A stretch of 9,747 nucleotides of DNA, taken from NCBI GenBank assembly GCA_017439615.1, contig JAFSIU010000203.1:1-9747 (forward strand). The letters run 5' to 3'. Numbering within the stretch: the first letter of the stretch is position 1; the number at the start of each line of letters is the position of its first letter. The translations under genes and the position numbers were made by a program. Shown here piece by piece: positions 1-5,968 of the stretch. The stretch comes from Bacillota bacterium. GTDB taxonomy: Bacteria > Bacillota > Dehalobacteriia > UBA4068. The notes below the pieces were generated by a model that was given only the letters and a program-made list of their open reading frames with translations, did not search any database and had not been told where the DNA came from.

Positions 1-348
1 ATTTTTTGCGGCATCACAGAAATGACACTTGGCATTTCAAAATGCGTCAATGATATGGATTTTGCGCGCAGCTTTGCTCTTTGTGCTTTTTTTCTTTCCT
101 TCGGCGGATTGTCTGTACAGGCGCAGGTCTATGCCATGATAGCCTCACACAGACTGAATTTCAGACCATATATGCTCGCCTGCATCATCAAGGGCATCGC
201 AGCATATTGTCTTGCTCTGCCCATTGGCAAATCTTTGGCACTCAATGCCGCAACTGTGAGCAGCAATATGATGCAGATAAGTACGACACAGATATTTTTG
301 TTTTGTCTTTTTTGCCTGTTTATATTCTATATCAATGGCAGAAAATAA
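1..348 (+). CDS. ylbJ: Sporulation integral membrane protein YlbJ, C-terminal part (5' end outside window)
   Basis: The frame is open from the first base (IFCGITEMTLGISKC...) to a TAA at 346-348, so only about the last 115 residues are present. The segment GITEMTLG followed by FLSFGGLSVQAQVYAMIA and RPYMLACIIKG matches the conserved C-terminal region of YlbJ, a nucleoside-recognition (gate) domain membrane protein needed for spore cortex formation in Bacillus. Visible are a hydrophobic segment around FALCAFFLSFGGLSV and a final hydrophobic helix (TQIFLFCLFCLFIFYI) ending in a short basic tail, NGRK. The ATG at 22 is internal and should not be taken as the start. In Bacillus, ylbJ follows rsmD and coaD on the same strand; here it converges on the rsmD group. 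The family call rests on recalled motif similarity and is fairly secure; the transported substrate is unknown. Confidence 0.85.
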   Translation: MFCGITEMTLGISKCVNDMDFARSFALCAFFLSFGGLSVQAQVYAMIASHRLNFRPYMLACIIKGIAAYCLALPIGKSLALNAATVSSNMMQISTTQIFLFCLFCLFIFYINGRK

Positions 349-351
349 AAA

Positions 352-401
352 ATGCCGCCTCAAAACAAACAAAGCAAAGCTTTGCTGTTCAAAGGCGGCA
401 T
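352..401 (-). terminator. Intrinsic terminator shared by converging genes
   Basis: An outer 9-bp stem (ATGCCGCCT at 352-360 with AGGCGGCAT at 393-401) encloses a perfect 14-base palindrome (373-386). Read on the minus strand, the hairpin is followed by TTTTTATTTT, a good U-tract, so it should end transcripts of the 416-880 gene. On the plus strand the following bases (TATATTTAG) are a weaker U-run, so termination of ylbJ is likely but less efficient. Confidence 0.8.
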
Positions 402-415
402 ATATTTAGAAAATA

Positions 416-880
416 TTAATTGTTGCGATAAGCTTTCAGGTCTTCGCGGCTCTTCTTGATAGCAAGAATAACTCTTTCGAGATTGAGCTCAAGCTGCTGA
501 AGCATATCCTCGGAATAAGCATAGGAATCAGCGCGCAATTCAACGGCATTTTTCTCTGCTTCGGCAATGATGACATTGGCCTGAGCCTGAGCATCCTGCA
601 GGATCTGAGTCTCGCTGACGAGCATTGCTGCCTGATTGCGTGCATCCTCGATCATACGCTTGCCCTGCATCTCCATGCTTTCAAGCAATTTATCGCTATG
701 TTCGATGACCTGCTTTGCCTGCTTTAATTCTTCGGGCAAAACATCATAGATTTTGTCGATGCAAGCGAGAATCGCATCACCATCGGCCATAACTTTACCA
801 CTGATCGGAATACGGGGAGCATTCTGGATAAGCTCTTCCAATTCCTGCAATACAGCATCAACTTCCATTCTCTCTGCCAT
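416..880 (-). CDS. Coiled-coil protein resembling ATP synthase subunit b/V-ATPase subunit H
   Basis: This 154-aa, charged, Ala/Glu/Gln-rich protein has no membrane segment. The C-terminal two thirds (about residues 50-150) look like a long helix with the EAEKNAVELRADS type of pattern seen in ATP synthase b, DivIVA-like and V-ATPase H coiled coils. The N-terminal part (MAERMEVDAVLQELEELIQN, then APRIPISGKV and IDKIYDVLPEELKQA) is typical of small proteins next to rsmD/coaD in clostridial genomes, often labelled ATPase or F0 subunit B-like without evidence of enzyme activity. The SD sequence GGAGG lies in the last two codons of rsmD, and the ATG starts four bases after the rsmD stop, so translation is probably coupled. 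A role in envelope or cell-pole scaffolding is a guess; function is unknown. Confidence 0.75.
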   Translation of the reverse strand: MAERMEVDAVLQELEELIQNAPRIPISGKVMADGDAILACIDKIYDVLPEELKQAKQVIEHSDKLLESMEMQGKRMIEDARNQAAMLVSETQILQDAQAQANVIIAEAEKNAVELRADSYAYSEDMLQQLELNLERVILAIKKSREDLKAYRNN

Positions 881-884
881 AATT

Positions 885-1424
885 CTACCTCCGTTTTAAG
901 CAATATAAGATTTTCGTATCACCATAAATCGATTCTTTTCTTATCTCCAACGGCAATTCTGACATATCATTGCCGACAGCCGTTTCAATAATCACAATTC
1001 CCTCATCGTTTATCAGGTTATATTTCAGTATAAGCGAAATTGCGGGAAATAGCAAGTCTTTTGCATAGGGCGGATCCAAAAAAATTAAATCAAAGCTTCT
1101 CTGCAAAGTCGGCAGCAGCTGCAGGGAATCGCCCTTCAGCAGTTTTGCTCTTCCGCCTTCACCGCAAAGTTCTATATTCTGTGCTATAGCTGCCTGTGCT
1201 TTTCTGTCCTTGTCGAGAATCACTGCTGACTCCGCACCGCGCGAAAGAGCCTCGAGCGAAAATGCCCCCGTGCCGCCGAAAACATCCAGAACTTTTGCAG
1301 CTTCAAGATAAGGTGCAAGCACATTGAACATCGCCTCGCGCACACGGTCTGCGGTGGGACGGGTATTCATTCCCTTGGGTGCGACAAGATGTCTGCCGCG
1401 GTTTTTGCCTGAAATAATACGCAA
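885..1424 (-). CDS. rsmD: 16S rRNA (guanine(966)-N(2))-methyltransferase RsmD
   Basis: RsmD methylates N2 of G966 in 16S rRNA using SAM during small-subunit assembly. From the chosen start the product is 179 aa, normal for the family. It opens with RIISGKNRGRHL, then TRPTADRVREAMFN (about 21-34), the SAM-binding VLDVFGGTGAFSLEA (about 46-60) and the catalytic DLIFLDPPY (about 112-120). I chose the TTG at 1424-1422. An SD of GGAGG (plus-strand complement 1432-1436) directly abuts the upstream ATG (1430-1428) but sits about 7 nt before the TTG, and family members begin M-R-I-I-S-G. The longer in-frame ATG start at 1478 adds residues unlike the family. The stop codon TAG is part of the SD region of the next gene. 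The neighbour usually downstream, coaD, is absent. Confidence 0.93.
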   Translation of the reverse strand: MRIISGKNRGRHLVAPKGMNTRPTADRVREAMFNVLAPYLEAAKVLDVFGGTGAFSLEALSRGAESAVILDKDRKAQAAIAQNIELCGEGGRAKLLKGDSLQLLPTLQRSFDLIFLDPPYAKDLLFPAISLILKYNLINDEGIVIIETAVGNDMSELPLEIRKESIYGDTKILYCLKRR

Positions 1425-1523
1425 AACCATACCTCCGAGTTTTATATATGATATCCTGTCGCAAACACAAGCCTTCAAAAAAGTATATTTGCAAAAGAAT
1501 ATTCAAATAATATGTAAGACTTC

Positions 1524-1691
1524 TCAGGATTTTTTCAAAATTTCATTATCCTTGGCAGCCTGCATGGAAAGCATTTTGGAGCAGCCATCACAGATATAAA
1601 CTCCGGTGGGATTTTTGGCAAGGCGTTCATAATTCCTGTCCAATTTGTCTATCTCATGTGTTTTTCCGCAGATATTGCAGCGAACCTCCAT
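1524..1691 (-). CDS. Small zinc-ribbon protein, YlaI/DUF2197-like
   Basis: A 55-aa frame opens with MEVRCNICGKTHEID and contains two CxxC knuckles (Cys5/Cys8 and Cys34/Cys37, the second in VYICDGCSKM), so it should bind one zinc ion. The N-terminal pattern M-x-V-x-C-x-x-C-x-K and the Y-x-C-x-x-C spacing resemble YlaI-type (DUF2197) proteins of Bacillota, whose function is unknown. A strong SD (GAGGAGG) lies 8 nt before the ATG, and the frame ends at TGA with good codon use, so I regard it as a real gene despite its size. It diverges from gpr (74 bases between start codons) and precedes rsmD by about 100 bases on the same strand, with no clear terminator between, so cotranscription is plausible. 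The family assignment is from memory of the pattern. Confidence 0.8.
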   Translation of the reverse strand: MEVRCNICGKTHEIDKLDRNYERLAKNPTGVYICDGCSKMLSMQAAKDNEILKKS

Positions 1692-1765
1692 AGCAAAGCC
1701 TCCTCATTACACTTTTCAGGACAAGCCCATAAACAAATTATATACAATAAAAGGAAGAATAGCAA

Positions 1766-2752
1766 ATGAAAATTGAGGCAAATGATGATTACAGCAGATT
1801 CAGCTCAGCACATTTTGTCGGCAGGCTTGATCTGGCGCACGAAGCAAAAAGCATTCTGCAGGGCAAGCAAAATCGTGAGCTTCCCGGAGTTATAGAAGAA
1901 ATCACCTCCTTTGCACATGGCAAGGTAACAAGTATTGAGATATTCTCCGAGCTTGGTGCGCGTATCATGAGCAAGCCGAAGGGGAAATATATCACCATTG
2001 ATGCGCCCGAGATACGCAGCGGCAGAAGATATGAAGCAGAGATTTCAGCCATAACAGCCAAACAAATAAAAGCTCTGCTGCCGCAAAAAGAAAGCACAGT
2101 TCTGCTGATCGGCCTGGGTAATAACCGCGCTACACCTGATGCATTGGGACCAAAGGTCGTGCAATATACAGTTGCGACAAGGCATATTCTGCAGCAGGAC
2201 GATGCATTGTGCAATCTTGCTCCGCTCTGCACGCTTGCCCCCGGAGTGCTCGGAATCACAGGCATTGAAACGGCAGAGATCATCAAGGGTGTGGTGCAGC
2301 GTATTAAGCCGGATGTAATAATCGCAGTAGATGCCCTTGCCGCTGCCTCTGTCAAAAGAGTCAGCACCACCATACAAATCACCGACACAGGAATTCAGCC
2401 CGGCAGCGGTGTCGGCAACAAAAGACTGCCCATAACAAAAGAAACACTCGGCATTCCCGTCATCGCCATCGGCGTTCCCACCGTTGTAAGCAGCTCAGTC
2501 ATTATATATGAAACGCTGCTCACTTTAGGTAAAGAGCTGAAAACTGAAAGTGCTGCATGGGAGCATATTGATGATGAGACATTTTTGCATATCGAAGAAG
2601 AGCTGCTGGAAACATTTGAAGGCAATCTGATCGTAACTCCAAAGGAGATCGACCGCCTTATAGAAAACATCGCACGCATCATTGCCGCAGCCATCGCACA
2701 GGCTGTGCACAGCGGTGTGAATCAGCATAATTATCAGCTTTATATTGAATAA
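1766..2752 (+). CDS. gpr: Germination protease GPR (spore SASP-degrading aspartic protease)
   Basis: GPR cleaves the small acid-soluble proteins that coat spore DNA, supplying amino acids during germination. It is made in the forespore as an inactive zymogen. Family blocks are clear: LLIGLGNNRATPDALGP (about 113-129), LAPGVLGITGIETAEIIKG (about 157-175), KPDVIIAVDALAA (about 181-193), TTIQITDTGIQPGSGVGNKR (about 201-220), GIPVIAIGVPTVV and the C-terminal NLIVTPKEIDRLIE. Asp125 and Asp189 correspond to the two essential aspartates of the family (Asp127 and Asp193 in Bacillus megaterium). At 328 aa it is shorter than Bacillus GPR (about 370), mainly between GVPTVV and NLIVTPKE. The segment HFVGRLDLAHEA (16-27) matches the propeptide-processing region, but with RLDLA where RTDLA is usual. 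The ATG has an SD-like AAGGAAG about 8 nt upstream. A SigG-type promoter would be expected, but I could not identify one convincingly. Confidence 0.97.
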   Translation: MKIEANDDYSRFSSAHFVGRLDLAHEAKSILQGKQNRELPGVIEEITSFAHGKVTSIEIFSELGARIMSKPKGKYITIDAPEIRSGRRYEAEISAITAKQIKALLPQKESTVLLIGLGNNRATPDALGPKVVQYTVATRHILQQDDALCNLAPLCTLAPGVLGITGIETAEIIKGVVQRIKPDVIIAVDALAAASVKRVSTTIQITDTGIQPGSGVGNKRLPITKETLGIPVIAIGVPTVVSSSVIIYETLLTLGKELKTESAAWEHIDDETFLHIEEELLETFEGNLIVTPKEIDRLIENIARIIAAAIAQAVHSGVNQHNYQLYIE

Positions 2753-2783
2753 GAATTTCTGAGCAGGAAAACGGCCAAATCTG

Positions 2784-2822
2784 AAAAAAGAAAAGGAAGA
2801 TTTTCATCTTCCTTTTCTTTTT
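2784..2822. terminator. Bidirectional intrinsic terminator between gpr and the acetyltransferase gene
   Basis: A long A/G-rich left arm (2784-2800, including AAAAGGAAGA) pairs with a U/C-rich right arm (2807-2822, including TCTTCCTTTTC) around a six-base loop, giving about 16-17 bp. The arms are themselves runs of A and T, so a U-tract is formed on whichever strand is transcribed. It lies 31 bases after the gpr stop and 16 bases after the stop of the minus-strand gene ending at 2839, so it can serve both. Confidence 0.9.
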
Positions 2823-2838
2823 ACAATGCTTTCCGAAT

Positions 2839-3312
2839 TTAATACTGATCGGCTAATTGCTTCAGTTTTTCACCTGCCATACGGTAAACAGTCCAATCCT
2901 GCATCGGCTCCGCCCCTAAGGAAAGATAAAAATCAATGCTGGGCTGATTCCAATCAAGGCACCACCACTCCAAACGGCCGCAGCGGCGATCCACGGCAAT
3001 GCGTGCCAATTCCTTCAGCAAGCCCTTGCCATAGCCTTTACCCCGATATTCAGGCAGCACATATAAATTCTCCAGATAAAGACCTGCTCTGCCCAAAAAG
3101 GTAGAAAAATTATGGAAAAACAAAGCAAAGCCGACCTCCTTGCCATCTTCAAGCGCAAAAATGACCTCGGCACGCTTTTTCTTAAAAAGCTCCTCCTGCA
3201 GCAGCTCTTCGGTTGCAATGACCTCAGTTTCCATTTTTTCATAAGCAGCAAGTTGCCTGATGAAATAAAGTATCAAAGCTGTATCAGCTTTTTCAGCATA
3301 TCTTATTTGCAT
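2839..3312 (-). CDS. GNAT N-acetyltransferase, spermidine/spermine (SSAT)-like
   Basis: This 157-aa protein is a single GNAT domain that would transfer acetyl from acetyl-CoA to an amine. The acetyl-CoA loop is YRGKGYGKG (about 89-97), preceded by the beta-4 segment GLYLENLYVLPE. The C-terminal half, with LEWWCLDWNQPSIDFYLSLGAEP (about 114-136) and VYRM, resembles the diamine/polyamine acetyltransferase branch, whose signature is W-N-x-P-S-I-x-F-Y. An amine or polyamine substrate is thus plausible but not proven, since related bacterial enzymes act on thialysine and other amines. The start at 3312 (MQIRYAEKAD) has an excellent SD (AGGAGG) about 6 nt upstream; an upstream in-frame ATG at 3369 would read back through the thrC terminator and is rejected. 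Only 24 bases separate the start codon from the hairpin following thrC. Confidence 0.9.
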   Translation of the reverse strand: MQIRYAEKADTALILYFIRQLAAYEKMETEVIATEELLQEELFKKKRAEVIFALEDGKEVGFALFFHNFSTFLGRAGLYLENLYVLPEYRGKGYGKGLLKELARIAVDRRCGRLEWWCLDWNQPSIDFYLSLGAEPMQDWTVYRMAGEKLKQLADQY

Positions 3313-3330
3313 ATTCCCTCCTGATTTTGT

Positions 3331-3366
3331 AAAAAACCACCGCAGTAGCTTGACAAACTGCGGTGG
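3331..3366 (-). terminator. Intrinsic terminator after thrC
   Basis: CCACCGCAGT (3337-3346) and ACTGCGGTGG (3357-3366) form a perfect 10-bp GC-rich stem with a 10-nt loop. On the minus strand it is followed at once by six T residues (3336-3331). It begins 7 bases after the thrC stop codon, the classic position. The next gene's SD is only a few bases further on, so the hairpin may attenuate rather than fully stop readthrough into the acetyltransferase. Confidence 0.92.
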
Positions 3367-3372
3367 CAAAGC

Positions 3373-4836
3373 TTATTCAACTCCAAGTTGTTTTTTCACA
3401 CACTCGGCGATATCTGCACGGTCAATGACTGTATCATGCAGAATCGGGAGCTTATCCACACCGATGAGGGCGCGGTGCATTTCAGTGTTGGTAGCAGCAG
3501 AAAGGCTTTCGGCAATCGCCATCACATCCTCGCTTCCGCAATCAATGCCGAGTGCAGCGCAAACTGCGGCGGGGAATTTGTAGGGATTGGCGGTGGAGGC
3601 GATCAGCATGGGGGCAGAGTCATTGCTTGCCGCACGATAATCCTCGGCAACAGCCACGGCAACTGCCGTGTGCGGATCGCATAAATAGTTATATTTTTCA
3701 TAGCAGGCTTTCAGAGCCACGGCAGCTTTTTTGCCATCGGCACAGCCACCGAAGAATTTTTCGCGGATTGCATCGGGAACCTCATAGACACCCTTTTCCT
3801 GCAAATCGTTCATCATTTGTGCAACCTTTTCTCCATCATGTTCGCACAATTCATAGAGCAGACGCTCGAAATTGGAAGAAACGAGAATATCCATTGAAGG
3901 ACTGTCTGTTTTATAAAAAACTCTGTCAGTGTTATAAACACCTGCCATAATAGCATCGGTCAGAACATTGTTCTCATTGGAGGCGCAGATGAATTTGCCA
4001 ACGGGCAGACCCATTTTCCATGCATAATAGGCGGCAAGAATATTACCGAAATTGCCGGTGGGAACAGTGATATTTATCTCCTCGCCCATTTTGAGCATTC
4101 CCTGTTCGACCATTTGGGCATAACCATGATAATAATAGACTATCTGCGGCAGCAGACGACCCCAGTTGATAGAATTGGCAGAGGAAAAGACTGTGCCGGC
4201 CGTTTTCAATTCATCTTTCAAGGCTTCATCAGCAAAAAGCCTCTTCACAGCACCTTGACAGTCATCAAAATTTCCTATTACACCAATTACAGAGGTGTTA
4301 TTTCCGGTGGTCGTAAGCATCTGTCTTTCCTGCAATGCACTGACTCCATCCTTGGGATAGAAGCAAATGATGCGGATGCCATCGACATCCTTGAAACCTT
4401 CCAATGCAGCTTTTCCTGTATCGCCGGAGGTGGCAACGAGAATGACTGTTTCATCATTATCACCGCATTTGCGGCGGGAGGCTGTCATGAAATGAGGCAG
4501 GATTTGCAATGCCATATCCTTGAAGGCGGCTGTGGGGCCATGCCACAGCTCCAGAATTGCAGTATCATCCAATCTGACAGCAGGAGCGACTGCGGCGGGA
4601 AAAGCTTCCTTGCAATAGGCGGCTTCAACGATAGCGGAAATTTCTTCTTCTGAAAAATCAGTGAGATAAAGAGCAAAGATCTTCTTTGCCAACTCCTGAT
4701 ATGAAAGTCCTGTTTGAGGTGCAAATGCAGGAAAGCTTTCGGGAAGGAAAAGTCCGCCGCCGGGAACCATACCCAAGGTTATAGCTTTGGCAGCTTCAAC
4801 CGGTTCATAATTTGCTCTGGTGGAAATATATTTCAT
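3373..4836 (-). CDS. thrC: Threonine synthase
   Basis: Threonine synthase converts O-phosphohomoserine to threonine plus phosphate with PLP, the last step of threonine biosynthesis. The 487-aa product fits the longer, yeast/E. coli-type class. It begins MKYISTRANYEPVEAAKAI with the N-terminal STR motif and GMVPGGGLFLPE. The PLP Schiff-base lysine is Lys106 in HGPTAAFKDMALQ. VILVATSGDTGKAALEGF (about 131-148) is the phosphate-binding region, followed by FYPKDGVSALQERQM and NFDDCQGAVK, and later NINWGRLLPQ-like and VPTGNFGNILAAYYA blocks. The ATG overlaps the trmB stop as ATGA (4836-4833), with an SD of AAGGAG about 7 nt before, so translation is coupled to trmB. A strong terminator follows. 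No T-box or threonine attenuator is visible upstream. Confidence 0.97.
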   Translation of the reverse strand: MKYISTRANYEPVEAAKAITLGMVPGGGLFLPESFPAFAPQTGLSYQELAKKIFALYLTDFSEEEISAIVEAAYCKEAFPAAVAPAVRLDDTAILELWHGPTAAFKDMALQILPHFMTASRRKCGDNDETVILVATSGDTGKAALEGFKDVDGIRIICFYPKDGVSALQERQMLTTTGNNTSVIGVIGNFDDCQGAVKRLFADEALKDELKTAGTVFSSANSINWGRLLPQIVYYYHGYAQMVEQGMLKMGEEINITVPTGNFGNILAAYYAWKMGLPVGKFICASNENNVLTDAIMAGVYNTDRVFYKTDSPSMDILVSSNFERLLYELCEHDGEKVAQMMNDLQEKGVYEVPDAIREKFFGGCADGKKAAVALKACYEKYNYLCDPHTAVAVAVAEDYRAASNDSAPMLIASTANPYKFPAAVCAALGIDCGSEDVMAIAESLSAATNTEMHRALIGVDKLPILHDTVIDRADIAECVKKQLGVE

Positions 4837-5492
4837 TCTTTTTCTCCTTTTTTATAAACAGCAGTGAAAATGGGATTGCCCATACCGCGATATCTTGCTT
4901 CATATTCGCTGATAACACCGTTTTCGGGAATGGGAGCATTTCTATCCACGGAAAGATTTATGAAAGGACTTTCGGCAAAGCTTTCCAAGCTCCAATCAAA
5001 GAATTTCTCATTATCGGTGCGGAAGAAAAGCTCGCCTCCATCGCGAAGCAGAATCATATATTGCTCCAAAAAGGTGCGGAAGGTCAAACGGCGCTTGTCA
5101 TGCTTGGCTTTGGGCCACGGATCAGAAAAATTGAGATAGATGCGGTCTATCTCCCCTGCCTCAAACAATTCGGGCAGCAGTTTGGCATTTGTCCAGAGAA
5201 AACGCACATTGTCGGGATATTCGAAAAGCCCGCGCACTGCCATTTCTCTTTGCAGCTTGCGCTCGGCAAGATAGAGCATTTCCTCGCGTATTTCAAGCCC
5301 CAAAAAAAGCTTGTCGGGCTCGGCCAATGCATTGCCGATGATGAAGGCACCGCGTCCCATACCGACTTCGAGATATACAGGCTTGCCATTGGCTTCCTCA
5401 CGCCAGCGGCCTTTCATTTCAAGAGGCTCTTTCAGGCACAGTTCACTTGCTGTAACCGCTGCCTTTGCCTCGGGAATTCTTCTTAAACGCAT
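4833..5492 (-). CDS. trmB: tRNA (guanine(46)-N(7))-methyltransferase TrmB
   Basis: TrmB makes m7G at position 46 in the variable loop of tRNAs using SAM. At 219 aa it is normal for the family. The SAM-binding motif is YLEVGMGRGAFI (about 40-51), followed by FLGLEIREEMLYLAE (about 63-77). The signature NFSDPWPKAKHDKRRLT (about 121-137) is complete, including the Asp of SDPWPK implicated in catalysis. FFRTDNEKFFDWSLE follows. The ATG at 5492 is preceded by GGAGTG about 6 nt upstream. The stop overlaps the thrC start by 4 bases. Only 36 bases lie between its start and the hairpin at 5529-5564, so a private promoter would have to overlap that hairpin. Confidence 0.97.
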   Translation of the reverse strand: MRLRRIPEAKAAVTASELCLKEPLEMKGRWREEANGKPVYLEVGMGRGAFIIGNALAEPDKLFLGLEIREEMLYLAERKLQREMAVRGLFEYPDNVRFLWTNAKLLPELFEAGEIDRIYLNFSDPWPKAKHDKRRLTFRTFLEQYMILLRDGGELFFRTDNEKFFDWSLESFAESPFINLSVDRNAPIPENGVISEYEARYRGMGNPIFTAVYKKGEKE

Positions 5493-5528
5493 AGTTCACT
5501 CCGAATCAAAATTTTTCACAAATTCTTA

Positions 5529-5564
5529 AATAGCTTTTGCAGCGCAATCACCGCAAAAGCTATT
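5529..5564 (-). terminator. Hairpin after the 115-aa gene, probable terminator
   Basis: AATAGCTTTTGC (5529-5540) and GCAAAAGCTATT (5553-5564) form a perfect 12-bp stem with a 12-nt loop, starting 20 bases after the stop of the minus-strand gene at 5585. The following minus-strand bases (TAAGAATTTGTG) make only a poor U-tract, so it may be a weak terminator, an attenuator before trmB, or an RNA processing/stability element. Confidence 0.55.
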
Positions 5565-5584
5565 CATTATACTATTTCGCTCTT

Positions 5585-5932
5585 TTATTCTGCATCTCTG
5601 CCCCAGAGCTTTTGTTCCATCTGTTCCTGTTCATCGGCTGAAAGACCTTCCTTGACCAGGCGAAGCTCAATAGCATTTGCCCAGAACTGGCATTTGTCAC
5701 CGATTTTACGGAATTTGTTTCTGTTTTTGATATCCATTTTGGCTCTGGCAAAGGCGTTCTGATAAACAATAGCACAGATAGCCTTCAGTTTGATCAGATT
5801 TTCCTGATTTTCGTCCTGATATTTCTCCTGCAGATAGGCGATAACATCCTTATAATAGGCGAAAAATTCATCTGCGGGCAGAAGATCTTCCATTTTGATA
5901 AATTCACCCATTTTGTTGTACAAAGTTTCCAT
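5585..5932 (-). CDS. Unrecognised 115-aa protein directly downstream of rnpB
   Basis: I do not recognise this protein. The start METLYNKMGEFIKMEDL at 5932 has a strong SD (GGAGG) 8 nt upstream; a longer in-frame start at 6037 would lie inside the RNase P RNA and is rejected. The sequence is predicted to be mostly helical and is rich in charged and aromatic residues: LLPADEFFAYYKDVIAYLQEK, then a helix with IKLKAICAIVYQNAFARAKMD, a basic patch (DIKNRNKFRKIGDKCQFW, about 77-94) and an acidic tail (SADEQEQMEQ). It has no signal peptide, membrane segment or metal-binding cluster, since its two cysteines are far apart. It sits 36 bases after the 3' end of rnpB, in the same direction, and is followed by a hairpin. 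Its RBS, codon use and clean boundaries make it a credible gene. Confidence 0.75.
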   Translation of the reverse strand: METLYNKMGEFIKMEDLLPADEFFAYYKDVIAYLQEKYQDENQENLIKLKAICAIVYQNAFARAKMDIKNRNKFRKIGDKCQFWANAIELRLVKEGLSADEQEQMEQKLWGRDAE

Positions 5933-5968
5933 TTCATTTTCCTCCAAAAAAATTTCTAAAAAATTTAA

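Noticed and set aside
1425..1470. TTGTGT...TATAAA promoter-like match just before rsmD
   Set aside because: Transcription would start inside or at the SD, leaving no usable leader; the match is probably chance in AT-rich DNA.
1700..1765. SigF/SigG promoter upstream of gpr
   Set aside because: Biologically expected, but no pair of boxes with correct spacing was found by eye, so it is not annotated.
1789..2388. Minus-strand frame of 199 codons inside gpr
   Set aside because: It is antisense to the most conserved part of gpr, Ser/Ala/Cys-rich, and lacks an RBS.
4114..4653. Plus-strand frame of 179 codons inside thrC
   Set aside because: It is antisense to the conserved PLP-binding half of thrC and is explained by codon bias of the real gene.
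4812..5486. Plus-strand frame of 224 codons opposite trmB
   Set aside because: It is a complete shadow of trmB, whose motifs are unambiguous; the antisense translation has no family features.
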